Source of the DNA: Aedes albopictus
Taxonomy: Eukaryota; Arthropoda; Insecta; Diptera; Culicidae
DNA: 64,000 nucleotides
Assembly: GCF_035046485.1 (NCBI RefSeq)
Contig: NC_085137.1
Location: 1,651,977 to 1,715,976, forward strand
Direction: 5' to 3'
Numbering within the stretch: the stretch's first letter is position 1; each line of letters begins with the position of its first letter. Made by a program: the position numbers and the translations under genes. Below, piece by piece: positions 33,712-44,580 of the stretch. The notes below the pieces were generated by a model. It saw only the letters and a program-made list of their open reading frames with translations, was not told the DNA's origin and searched no databases.

Positions 33712-34804
33712 GTTTGAAACAGTGAATCAAAATTCAACCATCGCGCAACAATAATGACAATGTCACAACCTGTATTTGTTGCGACAAAACAACACATTAG
33801 CGTGACTCAAAATACCACGTGTCAAAAAGTTCGATGGGCCTCCTTCTCATTTCGTTCTATATGACGCCACGATGCTCTGGTCAAATTTTCAGCTAAATCC
33901 GTTAACATTAGGGCGGTGCTAAACTCATTTGAAGTTTGTATGGAAGTTTATATGGGAAAACATCGTTTTTAGCATTTTTCTCATGAGGGGCACTATTTTT
34001 ACTTAAAACACATAACCGATTGTATAGAACTATAGTCTCACATGTGTTGAAAAACTTTGTCGAAGACCGCAAAGTCATCCGAAGCTTGTAAGAAAAGATA
34101 TTACACGCAGACCATCTGGTGGTGCTTAACATTTAACATGTAAAGGAATAACAATAGCAATAAAATCTCATTGAATGGGCCCGTACTGTCTAGGCTATAT
34201 CTTTTTTCGCAAGTGTCTGATTACGTTGCGGTCTTCGGCAAAGTTTTTCGGCATATCCCAGGCTATATTTCTATAGGATCGATTACGTGTTTTAAGGAAA
34301 CTTAGAACCCCTCAGAAGAAAATTGCAAAAAACGATGTTTTCCCATATAAACTCCCATACAAACTTCAAACGAGTTTAGCATCGCTCTAATGTTAACGGA
34401 TTTAGCTGAAAATTTGGCCAGAGCATCGTGGCGTCATATAGAACGAAATGAGAAGGGGGCCCATCGAACTTTTTGACATGTGGTTTTGCCATACAAGCTT
34501 GAGCCACCCTACAACACATGCGACATAAGTTTGTCCCAACTTGAAAAAAAATGGGATTAACATCATACACCACGAGTTTAGAGATTTTTAAGCAACTCTG
34601 ATGAAGCTCTATCATCAAACAGTTTCGACTCTGGGTTAATAATAATTGATTATTCACGAGTTGAAAAGTACGCAACAAATTCAGCTTCCGTTTAGTCTGC
34701 AACAAAAAATTTCGAGATCATGTCATTATCTATTACCAGTAGGGATAAAGAGTAATCGTCTTTGTTGCTTGTTTTGTCTGACAATTCTCTTCACTGGTTT
34801 GAAA
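33712..34804. mobile_element. hAT-like MITE, CAGTGAA family, copy 2 (middle of the nest)
   Basis: It runs 33720-34796, starting CAGTGAATC and ending TTCACTG. A perfect 8-bp duplication GTTTGAAA flanks it (33712-33719, 34797-34804), different from copy 1 (GTTTTGGA), so the two are independent insertions. It is about 355 bp once the nested 714-bp element and its duplicated 8 bp are removed. It has no transposase. Confidence 0.88.
33790..34519. mobile_element. Foldback hAT-like element (innermost of the nest), 714 bp
   Basis: The element runs 33798-34511, with ends TAGCGTGACTCAA and TTGAGCCACCCTA. A perfect 8-bp duplication CAACACAT flanks it (33790-33797, 34512-34519). Long inverted arms of about 165 bp (about 33818-33985 against 34320-34490) share GACGCCACGATGCTCTGG, CTAAATCCGTTAACATTAG and AAACATCGTTTTT. 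The core carries GTCTTCGGCAAAGTT at 34231 and its complement at 34053, a word also found in the tandem array at 35 kb. It is non-coding; the frames at 33908-34132 and 34376-34705 are artefacts of the arms. Confidence 0.88.
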
Positions 34805-34884
34805 TTGACTTAGTTATAGTGGCAAGTGCCCAAAATAGGTACACCTGCCCAAATGGTACAATACCCTACTTTGCACAACTCAAC

Positions 34885-35670
34885 TCAATATCTCGATGAG
34901 ATATAGTAGTAGTTTATTCGGCTAATTTACTCAGCAGGCCAAGATCTATCTGTCAACGGCAACTATTGGTACGAGATTCGGCCGCTTGGTTGCGCAAGTC
35001 CCAAAAATGTTTAAACCTCTATATCTCAGAATCCTGATGAGATGAAATGTGACCGCCTTCGGCAAAGTTGCTTAGAAACGTAAGAACTATCTGACAATTG
35101 AGTCTATGGTTCGTGATTTATCCGCTAGGTGGCGCCTAGTGTAAACAAGTTTAAACTCGTATACCTTGAAACTCTAATAAGCTAGACGTGTGTCGTTTTC
35201 GGCAAAGTTGTTCAGCATACTAAGAACTATCTGGAAACGGCAACCTGGGTTCGAGATTCGTCCGCTCGGTGGCACCAGTGGAAAAATGGTTTATATCTCT
35301 ATATCTCGGAACCCTGATGAGATAGAATGATGCCGTCTTCGGCAAAGTTGCTCAGCAAGCTAAGAGCTACATATCTGACAGTAGTCACAGACTCAGTGTC
35401 AAGCAAGTTCTAACCCGTAAATCTCGAAGCTCTAATGAGCTAGAAGTGTTCAGCAGGCTAAAAACCATTTGGCAACGGCAGCTTTAGTTCGCGATTTGTC
35501 CGCTAGGTGGCACCAGTGTAAAAAAATATCCAAACTCTATAACTCAGAATCCGGATAGAATGATAGAATGATACCGTCACAGTTGTCTGTGATACCCTCT
35601 TCGGAAAAGTTGTTCAGCTAGCTAAGAACTATCTGACAGTTTGCTCTTTGGATCGGGATACCGTCAAAGT
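34885..35670 (+). repeat. Tandem repeat of about 140 bp, six diverged units
   Basis: Each unit contains TATATCTCAGAANCCTGATGAG, CTTCGGCAAAGTTGNTCAGC, AAGAACTATCTG and TCCGCTAGGTGGCACCAGTG. Units start near 34888, 35023, 35160, 35300, 35418 and 35539. Two subtypes (GATGAGAT and AATGAGCT) alternate in the centre, hinting at a dimeric higher-order unit. Non-coding, well diverged. Confidence 0.75.
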
Positions 35671-35828
35671 TTTGAAGCAAAATGTCATCTGGGTCTTAGT
35701 GCGGTTGGTTGATTTTGTTAACAACCCAACTGAAAGTATAAAATCACTACTTTTACCGTATTCCACATTTTTAAACAATACCGTATCAGAAGTTGTTATT
35801 TTGCAATAAATAGGTCATTATCCCATAT

Positions 35829-36680
35829 TTGTTATGCATTTGTTGCTGCAGGAACTTCACCAGAGGTAAATCAATGAATTCCTCAAGTAATTTCTACAAG
35901 GATTCCTCTAGAGATATTCTCAGGTATTCGTCCGGGGACCCATTCAGGGCTTTATCCAGGAATTTCTCAAGGGGTTCATCCAAGACTTTCATTAGGGATT
36001 CCTATAGATATTCCACGAGGGATTTATTTGAGAGTACTTCTATAGGGATTCCTCGAGAGGTTTCTTATGGATTCTGCCAGGGGTTTTCTCCAGGAATACC
36101 ATACCGTCAGATATCTTTTCAGGATTACTCTAGGTATTCTTCCGGGGATTTTTCCAAGAATTTCGCCAGAGATTCCTCCAGAAATCACCCAGGCATGCAT
36201 GTAAAATTTTCAGGGTTGCCATCAAGGTATTCCTGCAGGAATGCCTTTAGAGATTTGAACTGGATTTCCCTAAAGGATTTCGTTAAGCACTTATTCAGGA
36301 ATTTCACAAGGAATTCTTCCATGGGTTTCTCCATGCACTTTTTCAGGAATTTCGCCAGGGTCTTCGGGGTTTTCCTAATTTCTCCGTGGATTTCTATAAA
36401 AAAATCATCAAAAGAATTTCCTCCAAACATATTCTCAGGTATTCTCTAGGGATTTCTCCTAGGGTGTGTTTAGAATTTCTCTTGTAATTACTCAAAGTTC
36501 ATCGGGAAACAATTGAAACAATTCCACTCGAGATTCCTCCTGAAGTTCCGCCCAGGAGTATCAGTAGAGATTTTTTAACTATTTCTTCATAGATTTCTCT
36601 GGAAATTCCATCAATGATTTATCCTATTGTTCCTTCATGGTTTACCCAGGGAATCTCCGGAAAATTCCCTCTGTGAGGGA
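35829..36680. repeat. AATTCC-type block with clear 15-bp periodicity
   Basis: Units such as AAGGATTCCTCTAGA, ATCCAGGAATTTCTC and AAGGGGTTCATCCA follow at about 15-bp steps. Because 15 is a multiple of three, a 206-codon frame (35829-36449) stays open and encodes a pentapeptide-like run rich in Ser, Arg, Phe and Asp. I regard that frame as a repeat artefact: it has no domain and the same style occurs on the opposite strand (36185-36430). Confidence 0.75.
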
Positions 36681-36807
36681 ACGTGAGGGAAACAATGGGA
36701 TCGACTCGGCATGGTGTTAAATACACTAAGATGTGAACAATTTATTGGAAGAGGATTGAGCCATTTATTGTTTATTCAGACTAATATACAGGAAACTAAC
36801 TAATCAT

Positions 36808-36934
36808 TAGTCCTGTTCAACGACGCAGGTTGTACTTGCTCGAAGTTGCTACATCTTACTCTTACCCATTTGTCATCAAACGGGTAAGAGCGGAATGCAG
36901 CAACTACGAGCAAGTTCTAGGTTGAACAGGACTA
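36808..36934. mobile_element. Hairpin MITE, GTCCTGTTCAACGACG ends, copy 1
   Basis: 123 bp from 36810 to 36932, with almost the whole length palindromic (…GGTTG-ACTTGCTCGA… against …TACGAGCAAGTTCTAGGTTG…). TA lies on both sides. The second copy is at 58172-58301. TA duplication suggests a Tc1/mariner-type transposase acting in trans. Non-coding. Confidence 0.85.
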
Positions 36935-39900
36935 TTAACAACACTGGAGAAACCTTAGCAGGCGTTGCCGCGTGCAGTCGTGTTTTGATCTGCTTGTCAC
37001 ATTTCTTCGCCAGTTTTTTTTTGTTTTTCGCGGTTCTGCTGACGGTTTGGCCGGTGCTACGCCATCCGGATGGTTCTTCCACGGGTGAGAGTGTCTGCTC
37101 TGCGTTAATGCAAAGTGTTTGATGCAGTGCCTTATTGAGTTTGTGAAGAATTGTGAAAGATTGTGTCCAAACTCAGTTCCGCGTAGCCTGGAACAATTGG
37201 TAGCGCTACGCCATCCGGTGGTGTTTCAAAGTCCTGTGCGTGATTGCATGCCGCTGCTCACAGCTCGGGTCTCGCAAATAGTGCTGGAGTTGGTATCGAG
37301 AGTGTCTGAATTTGTCGCCAAATTCGCGTTTTGTTTTCCAATAGTTTTGCGATTGTAGTGTTTGTGCTGTGACTTTGGCTGATATGTCACGCTATCAATG
37401 ATTCGCGAGTGGTTCCAGAATCAAATAGTGTAGCCTCCTATCTATAGTTTTGTGAGTGGTAAACCGACGTTTGTTCTAATGATGACGAAATACATGTGCG
37501 ACGAAGGGGAGACGAGGAGTAACCTGACTGCGATATAAAGACATTTCCATGGTGATGGTGATGCCAGTGCTACCTTGGATGGTTTTGGTGAGATTGTTCT
37601 GATTCTTACTATCCAGCTTTTTACGCTGGCTATAAAACAACGGGGGGTGATTCATTTTTGACAATTCTTGCCGACAGTTTTTATAGCTTTATCTTAGTAG
37701 GCAGAGTGTTAATGTTGGTATTAAGATCCTAGGTATTAAGGTTTGTTGATTTATCTGTCAAAAATTTTCACTGTCCGGAAGCCGCAATTTTGTTGGTCTT
37801 TTCTATGCATATAACGTATATTTTAACTAGTAATTGATTTTCATTGATTTTCATATGGTTTCAAGCACCCGAGGACCGCAAAACTGTGAAAAAAGGAGTT
37901 GATGAAAGCGATTTTACAATAGTGCATCGTAGCGCAGATACTGTAGGCTCGACTACTGAAATCACGATGAACAGTGTAACCAAACTTATATGGGTTTCCT
38001 ACGAATTATTTTGCCTTTCGTTCGTGCCGCACAAGAGCAAAAATATACCTAAGTGATAATTGCCCCCAACTGTAACCTGGTTTTTGTCAGACTCGATTGG
38101 GGGTTGATGAAGGGTTGTAGAGTATACACTACAGGATCAGGGAACCTTTCGATTCAGGGGAAGGTGCATGGGAAGATGTTTCCAAAATGCAAGGTGTTAA
38201 ATTAGAGGGGTTATTTTGTACTACATAGTCGTGCTTAATTCGTCGATCAGGATGTGTTTTTGAGCACCTGGCGTTTAGAAAGGTCGTCGTTCGATCGCGC
38301 TCTACTGAGAGCGGGGATATGGAAAACTAGTCATTCCGGGCAGAAACAAAGCATATAATCAGTCAAATCTCCCTTGATCTCGATCCTTGTAGGTCCTATG
38401 CAGTTAAAACAGCCTACGACAGGCTCAAATGAATAGCAGATACAGGACATAGCTCGGCATAGTCTCTCCTAGTTGCCTTTTAACTGTGGATGGTAATGCC
38501 GTTCTGAAATTCACGCCTGGTTCCATATTTCCTCCTTGCTTAACGGCAGCATTTTTATCAAGCTAGAATAGTCAAAATTGTTAGAAACCAATTAAAAATT
38601 ATAAAGAAATTGAAAATGAATGTCTCTTGTTTACGAAGATGTGAAAATTCTTGTCGTTCCGCTATGTCAACATTGAAAATTGTCCACAAAGCTTGCTTTG
38701 ATTCAACCATAATAGAATTTATAGTGGCGGCAAGAAATGTCATTCACAGTTTATGGCAAGCCAGCGTAAAAAGCTGGATAACGAATGTTTCAGCCTGTTT
38801 CAAAAATGATCTTTGAAGGAGGAAGTGTGCTTGCAATATAATCATTATCCATTTGATAACGGCAATGTACACATTCAAGGCTTGTTGAAAGCGAAAGTGA
38901 ATTCGGAATGGATGTGAGTGACCAGGCATTCTGAAACCGGCCACTGGATCTTAACAGAGCTGTCACCTTTCAACTCCCGGACTAAAGATGATTTCAGTTT
39001 TCAGCTCGAAATTCAGTAAAAATCATACAGCCAACTGCAGACATCTTTCTTCCGGACAGTCAGGGTTGAAGCACTCCAAAACTTTTGATCGGAAGTGTAA
39101 GTATATACGTACGTACACATGCGTTCGAACGCAGGTAGGCAGGCAGACAGAAAGACGACGAAAGATGAGTCGAGAAAGATCGTACCAACCATCAGCGCCA
39201 AAGAAAGGAAACGAACAGTACAGTATTGATCAATGAATTCGTAACCACTTAAATGTTTTATAAGAACTGCTTCACTTTTAAGGGCAAGATAAGAGTCATT
39301 TATCATCCGATTTGGATAAATTTTTGCTAGAACTTGAGAAAGAGCTTGATTTTTCTCATTTTTGTTCAGACTCCTCATAAGGTACGGATTTGAAACTTTT
39401 AGAAATTCTATTAGGTAAACTTTCCAAGAAAGAAATAACAAATAATTTGACCAGTACTGTATGCGAGAGAGAAAGAGAAACGATTTGATTAATTTGAGCA
39501 CAGTTATCGTAATTTATTATCGCATCATACCACCTCCTGGGCTTTGTGCCAATAGGCATAAAAATATGGGTGGGTTGAAAGCGGAAGGCGTAGGAAAGAA
39601 AAAAAAACACGAATACCACCGACTGAAGTGGGTAAGTATCGAGAGAGGACATAAGTGAAGTTAAAAATTCATGTTATTGGCCTTTTATTTCGGAATCAAC
39701 TTATACCAGAAGCATCAAACTTTATTAGGGGTTTCTTCAATAGAACTTGAAATTGAATTGACACAATATCCAAAGTTGACCTCAATCTTTTTCTCTTTAT
39801 TCTTTCTGGCATCACATCCCAATTTCTTTGCTTATTGGCCATTTAGCATTTGTATATCGTTTCGCAGGTACGATGATACTCCTCTATGCCAAAGGTAGTC

Positions 39901-40089
39901 AAATAAGTTTCAATTATGATCCTAGGAGCGGCATACTTTTTGAACTTCTACGGTTCTTACGGGCCGGGGGTAATACATGTTAAGATTTTTCCGCAACCAT
40001 ATTGTAAAAATGTAACTGACATTTGAAACATAACTCAAATGTAAGTTGAGAAAAAAAAACTGTTATAATATCGGAATAACTTAAATTTG
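36935..40089. other. Mostly unique sequence, no recognised gene
   Basis: 36.95-37.35 kb carries GCTACGCCATCCGG twice (37056, 37205), a word also in the family-D fragment at 33192, so this part may be an old dispersed repeat. From 37.4 to 40.09 kb I see only AT-rich unique DNA; the 162-codon minus-strand frame at 39013-39501 has no recognisable domain. Confidence 0.4.
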
Positions 40090-40545
40090 AACAGTAGCAA
40101 ACTGTAGCAGACTGTGCGCGCGAGCGGCTGCGTTTTCAAAACTGTCACGCGTTTGTTTTTTTCCACGTTGATTTCAATATGGCCGGCCGAATTGAAAAAC
40201 AGCTGGTACCATGACTTCCGCAAATTTAACCTTTGGAAAGTGCTTGCAAATTGATCTTCGGTGTTCAACATATTTGTTTTACCTGACGATTAAGTGACGT
40301 AGTGTCATCGGGGTTATATTGTTACCTACTGGATGCCCGGGAAACGCAAATGGAAGTGAACAATTTCGTCTTGAGGGTACTGAAATTCGTATAATTTGGT
40401 GAGTTTTTTTTCCTGTATATCGTTTTGGTGCCTAAACATTGACCAAACGTATCCTTTGGACTTTACCTTCCACCAGAGAGGACACCTTTTTTTAGGTGTT
40501 CAAACCAATCTCCTTTCCCATCTCTCAGCTGTCGCAAGGACATTG
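40090..40545 (-). repeat. Dispersed repeat family D, minus-strand copy
   Basis: Read on the minus strand it matches 55453-55930 over most of its length: TCCTTGCGACAGCTGAG, GTTTAGGCACCA-AACGAT, ACTCACCAAATTATACGAA, CATTTGCGT, ATCAATTTGCAAGCA and GCGTGACAGTTTTGAAAACG. It ends at CAGCCGCTCGCGC. No coding frame. Class unknown; it could be a retroelement untranslated region or a long MITE. Confidence 0.75.
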
Positions 40546-42211
40546 CAAGGACTGCTTTCGACCATTGGAGGATTGCGTCAATCTTGTCTACAAGGGTCAG
40601 TGATTAGCCCCAAAATCAAATGAGTTTTAAACCATCGATTTAGGTTATCCCCGCGCGAAATGAGAGCTCATTTCGTTGACTTCCACGGCGCACCGCAAAC
40701 GAGGGCCATCATTAGCGCACCGCATCAGTGTCAGCTCAGCCTCAGCCAGCAGTTACGTACGCGAGCGAGAATATCGAGGCCATATGATTGAGTAGCAGCA
40801 ACAGCAGCAGATCCACTTATACAGTGATTTGAAAAGCGAACCTCAAGTACCCCAAAATAAATAGAAGTAAAGTGAGTAGCGCGAAAAACGAAAAAAAAAT
40901 CAATGCCGTTTTAAGCGTACCGATTTTGACGCCTTTCGGCTGAGAAATTTCCGCTTTGGGTTCTGAATGGCTTTCCATACACTGTTTGTATGTGGAGCAG
41001 TCAGCTCAGCGTCACTCGGGCTAAATCCGGGGCGATTGAAACGAACGGGTCCGGACGGGACCGGACCACGGCTACCGCGGAATGTACCGTTCGATCAGTA
41101 GTGGCCACCGCAAACAATAACACGATGATGATCGCTGCCGCCGCCGTCGTTACAGTTGGTTGAGAAATTTATTTACGTACCTTCGATTTCCGCTTTCTTT
41201 TTCATCAAATTCAAAGAAAGGGGCAATACCAGGCAGTGCAGTGCAGTGCAGTGGTTGTTGATTGGTGGCGATCGCATCAATATCGCGTAATACCCAGCGA
41301 GCCAGTCGGGTTTCTTTTGTTTGGAAACTAGGCCTGTGGCTAATAAATTACCCTGGACAGGTGGGAGAGGAAGGGAGGTGGGTTTGGGTAAGAGATACAA
41401 GACGCGGATATAATCCTCATAAGCCACTTGAGTTTAGCTTGGGTGTACCGAAAGAGGCACCTTCAGGCAGAGAAAAGGGCTACCTACTACTACTGGAAGT
41501 ACCATGATCATCTGCAACAGGTGCGGAGCAAGCGATCGATAACATCTCGAAAAAGCAAATCGATAAAGCTAGAAACTATAGTATACACCTTTTGGTAATA
41601 TTGAACACACAAAATCTTCATCCAAGTTCTATCATCAAGATTTACCTAAAAACTTGTACTGATTTTCAAAGGACTCTTTTGTGTTTAGCTTACATATTGC
41701 TCATTCGAAATTTGGTAAATTTCTCATTCAGTGTATACTTGATTATCTTGCAATTTATGATCATCTGCATTTCCTTGAATTTTCAAAATAAATTCATCTC
41801 TTGATAATATAAATCATAAGAAATCTCCAAATCGACCTGGAATGATTTTGAAACATAGTTATCGGCAATTCCACGCGTTGTACAATCATGCAAGATGAAA
41901 TGTGTGTAGTGTATTCACGATGACGTTAACTACCTTCCTTTAAGATTGAATACAATCGTTACTTCCGAAACATCATATCAACCTGCGTATCTTGGGGTTT
42001 TTTTTTTCAAACGTTCACCCGATAATTCCTCGAAATGCATATGCAGATAAAATAACAGTTTCCGACGTTGAGGACGAGAATGATTCATAGAATAGAAAGT
42101 ATGAAATATCACAGGGAATAATGTGAATCGATTCGATTGGTGTTCTTTTTGTGTTACACATCAGTGGGCTTAAGGTGAAACATCTTGTAATTCAAATGTG
42201 ACAACTGTTCA
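40546..42211. other. Unique GC-richer sequence, no recognised gene
   Basis: Between 40.68 and 40.88 kb the sequence has the look of an untranslated leader: CATCAGTGTCAGC (near 40725, similar to an arthropod initiator) and, about 140 bases on, AAAGTGAGT, a possible splice donor. This is weak. A (GCAGT)n run lies at 41233-41252. The frames at 41173-41507 have no domain. Confidence 0.3.
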
Positions 42212-42501
42212 TACAAAGCCAACACAGATCGAGAAAAGAGTGTAAAATTCTGTGACATATGATGCACATGATTGGAGCGTGTGATATGACAAAAGTTTAC
42301 ATGACATATCATGTAAAAGTCATATAATATCATGCACACTTCTTTTATATGTCATGTAATTCAGCATGACTCTGTGTGTTGACATACAACACAAATTTAC
42401 ATGATATATCATGTAAACTATCATAACACTAAGTTTACATGACTAATCTGAAGTTTACATGACATGTAAATCTCATTATTTTTATCTGTGGAGTACAAAG
42501 C
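42212..42501. mobile_element. MITE with TTTACATG palindromes, copy 1
   Basis: The element runs 42220-42493 (274 bp), its ends CAACACAGAT and CTCCACAGAT on the opposite strand. The 8-bp duplication TACAAAGC flanks it (42212-42219, 42494-42501). Inside is a perfect 22-bp palindrome at 42396-42417 made of TTTACATGATA and its complement, plus about seven related TTACATG/CATGTAA words. The second copy is at 57263-57541. hAT-like by duplication length. Non-coding. Confidence 0.85.
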
Positions 42502-43020
42502 TCTGAAACAAATCTTCTGAAAATCATTGAAGGGAAATTTATGAGCAACTCCGAGATTTTTCACGGAGAAAAATTCCCGTACGTAATCATGCAAGTTGCA
42601 TTCGGACATTTCCGTGCATATAAGCGTTTGACGGCATTAGAACTGTTTTTTTTCCTCGAACATAACAACAGATGACCCATCTTACTCGCATCCATGGAGC
42701 GATCGGTTCTCACTCTTTTCCTTCCCGAATCTTCGTTGTTGTTAATAGGTGCGGATTGCTTAATCCAATTAAGGCTCAAATAACCATCATTCAACCATCA
42801 GCAATCATCAATGATTTAAAAGCAGTTTTCTTGCTCTAAATCACAAAACCGCCATTGAAAATGTATTCACTGTTATCCAGACGGCGAGTAGAATGCAGTG
42901 ACATTAACATTATTACTTGAGATTCCAGCGAGAAAACTGCTTTTGTGTTTTTGCTAAACAATGATGGTTTTTAACCATCTTAACAACCTCTTAACTGTTA
43001 ACCTCTTAACAACCCAGGAA
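42502..43020. other. Unique stretch, no recognised gene
   Basis: No domain in the short minus-strand frames. The last part may be decayed retroelement sequence downstream of the BEL/Pao protease region. Confidence 0.35.
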
Positions 43021-43413
43021 CTCTTCACAGGAAGATGATGTAGATGCTTAAACTTCTCCGTCAGCTGGTCAAAGTCTAAAGATTGTTCAGGCAGACCTAG
43101 GTTTTCGATGGTGTATACTTCCGACAAGTTGAAGCGCCTTTAACTTCCTTGCTCTGAAATACTGACGGTTTCCAGGACTGACTGGAATGAACTCACCAGA
43201 ATTGCGCCTTCCCATTCATCCCCAACTCGTTCGCAATGGTTTGCTCTAGAAGGGATGCCGGCGAAACGTCGTCCAAGAATACGTAAGTGTTCACTAATTC
43301 ACTCTTTTCATATAACGTCACTGGTAGGGTTTGAACAACGTTGATGACACGAGCTGACGATGAATAGTAACAGTAGCGTTGGTGGAGTTCACAACTTCCC
43401 TCTTGGATGGCTA
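43021..43413 (-). pseudogene. BEL/Pao retrotransposon protease region, decayed
   Basis: On the minus strand the translation reads 'ARVINVVQTLPVTLYEKSEL' followed by 'VNTYVFLDDVSPASLLEQTI' and 'ANELGMNGK' (about 43380 down to 43196), then a stop and a frameshift. A further piece, 'LSEVYTIENLGLPEQSLDFD' and 'QLTEKFKHLHHLP', lies at about 43130-43025. This matches the BEL/Pao aspartic-protease segment, whose usual active-site block is LDDGSS-like; here Gly and the following Ser are replaced (DDVSP), so the protease is dead. It lies downstream of the gag remnant on the same strand, separated only by a MITE. No reverse transcriptase follows. Confidence 0.75.
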
Positions 43414-43556
43414 CCCAAGTAACATTTTTTAGTCAAATGGATTAGAAGAGATTCTTAAAACCATCATAAAACCAAAATACAAGATATTAAGTTTTATGAC
43501 AGTAACTTTTCTCAAAACCTCTACAAGACTAATTGGTCATCAAAATGTTACTTGGG
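43414..43556. mobile_element. MITE, CCCAAGTAACATTTT ends, inserted in the BEL/Pao remnant
   Basis: 143 bp. The left end CCCAAGTAACATTTT and right end AAAATGTTACTTGGG are perfect inverted repeats. It sits between the gag zinc-finger and protease regions of the minus-strand BEL/Pao pseudogene. A degraded relative is at 21198-21326, and a lone CCCAAGTAACATT end is at 62954. The target duplication is not clear. Confidence 0.82.
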
Positions 43557-44580
43557 TCATAGTGAAGTAAGCGATGGTGACGTTTCTGGCAGTTATTTTT
43601 CCCGCAAACCTCGCCTTCACATGGACAGGGAGTATGCGACACTAGGCATCTCCTAACACAGTTTATTGTCTTTGAAACGTTCCACCGTTCATCTACTGGA
43701 AGCATCTTGAAGGCTGCACATCCCGTAGCGGTTTGTTCATCAGCGCTACATAACGGACAACGCTTGCATCCTTTAGTGATCTTTCTTCTAGAGCCCTGAT
43801 CCTGTTCTCGTCGATTAGCAGGTGCTGACTCGTTCCAGTGATCTTTGCAAACACTGCAAGTTTTCTGATGATGGAGTACTTGCTGACAAATTATCTCTGT
43901 CACTGTTTCGAACTCTGTAACTCCAGCTGCTCAGTCAATTGCTGTTCCTTCGCCAGAAATTATTGTTTCTTCAAGTCTAGCTTGGCCTTTTCCTGTGTGA
44001 ACTGCTGTTCGCAGAGCTTCAGTCGGTTGACTAACTCCATTTCACGACTCCGCCGTAAATCGTTTTCTCTTCGGTGTTGCCTCTCCATGTCCCGCTGCTT
44101 CTTTGATAGTACTTCGAATTTTTTGCCTTCGTAGCCTGTCCTGCTCCCGCTGTTCCTCGGAACGCTACAACAGATCGACCAACTCCTGTTCGCACTGATA
44201 TCGACCATCGTCTACCTCTTCTGGGAGTATGCTGTTTCCTCCATAATCCTCGGATCATGTGTTTCAATTCAGGACACTTGCCGGCCGCCCTGCATTATAT
44301 TGCTGATCTCGCTGTTGGAAATCATCATTCCACTACCGTTGTTCCAGCTTGATTCCGCTGAATACCAACCTAAGCTACTCGGCTCGATTCTACAGGAGTT
44401 GACGAATCAACAGGTTCACTCGCTCGGACCTGTTGAAGATTTGATTGGTTCGACTCGTTAATGGGTAAATCGGACATTTGGTTGTTGAACCAATCTTCCA
44501 CTTTCTGCCTACTGCTTGCTTGACTTCGGCTGCTGCGGCTAGTTCGTATACTGAGCATCCCTTTGTTACTGGTAGCAACG
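43557..44580 (-). pseudogene. BEL/Pao retrotransposon gag region, decayed
   Basis: The best frame (43903 down to about 43557) carries a Cys/His-rich gag tail: CSVCKDHW, then CKRCPLCS…GC, then the sequence LPVDERWNV, and 'NCVRRCLVSHTPCPC…GEVCG…CQKRHHRLLH'. The final KRHHRLLH is a strong BEL/Pao gag signature. Upstream, at 44208-43960, is a charged coiled-coil-like stretch (KKQRDMERQHRRENDLRRSREMEL), and at 44558-44370 a Ser-rich segment with 'KVEDWFNNQMSDLPINESNQ'. The frames are broken between these parts. In an intact element the gag protein would form the particle that packages the RNA. No long terminal repeat could be placed with confidence. Confidence 0.75.

Larger units (their letters stand above)
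33554..34870. mobile_element. Outer TA-flanked inverted-repeat element of a three-level nest
   Basis: The left arm from 33556 (GGGTCTTGTACCATTTGG after TA) and the right arm ending about 34866 (CCAAATGGTACAATACCC before TA) are complementary over about 80 bp, through TATTTTGGGCACTTGCC and AACTAAGTCAATTT. A TA dinucleotide abuts each end, as expected for Tc1/mariner-type mobilisation. Removing the nested middle element leaves a short non-coding MITE of roughly 220 bp. Confidence 0.72.

Noticed and set aside
35829..36449. 206-codon open frame that could be taken for a gene
   Set aside because: It lies wholly in a 15-bp-periodic AATTCC block, which keeps frames open by arithmetic. The product is low-complexity Ser/Arg/Phe/Asp sequence with no domain.
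38060..38500. Possible non-LTR RNase H or 3' region
   Set aside because: A few words reminded me of retroelement 3' ends, but no motif could be aligned with confidence.
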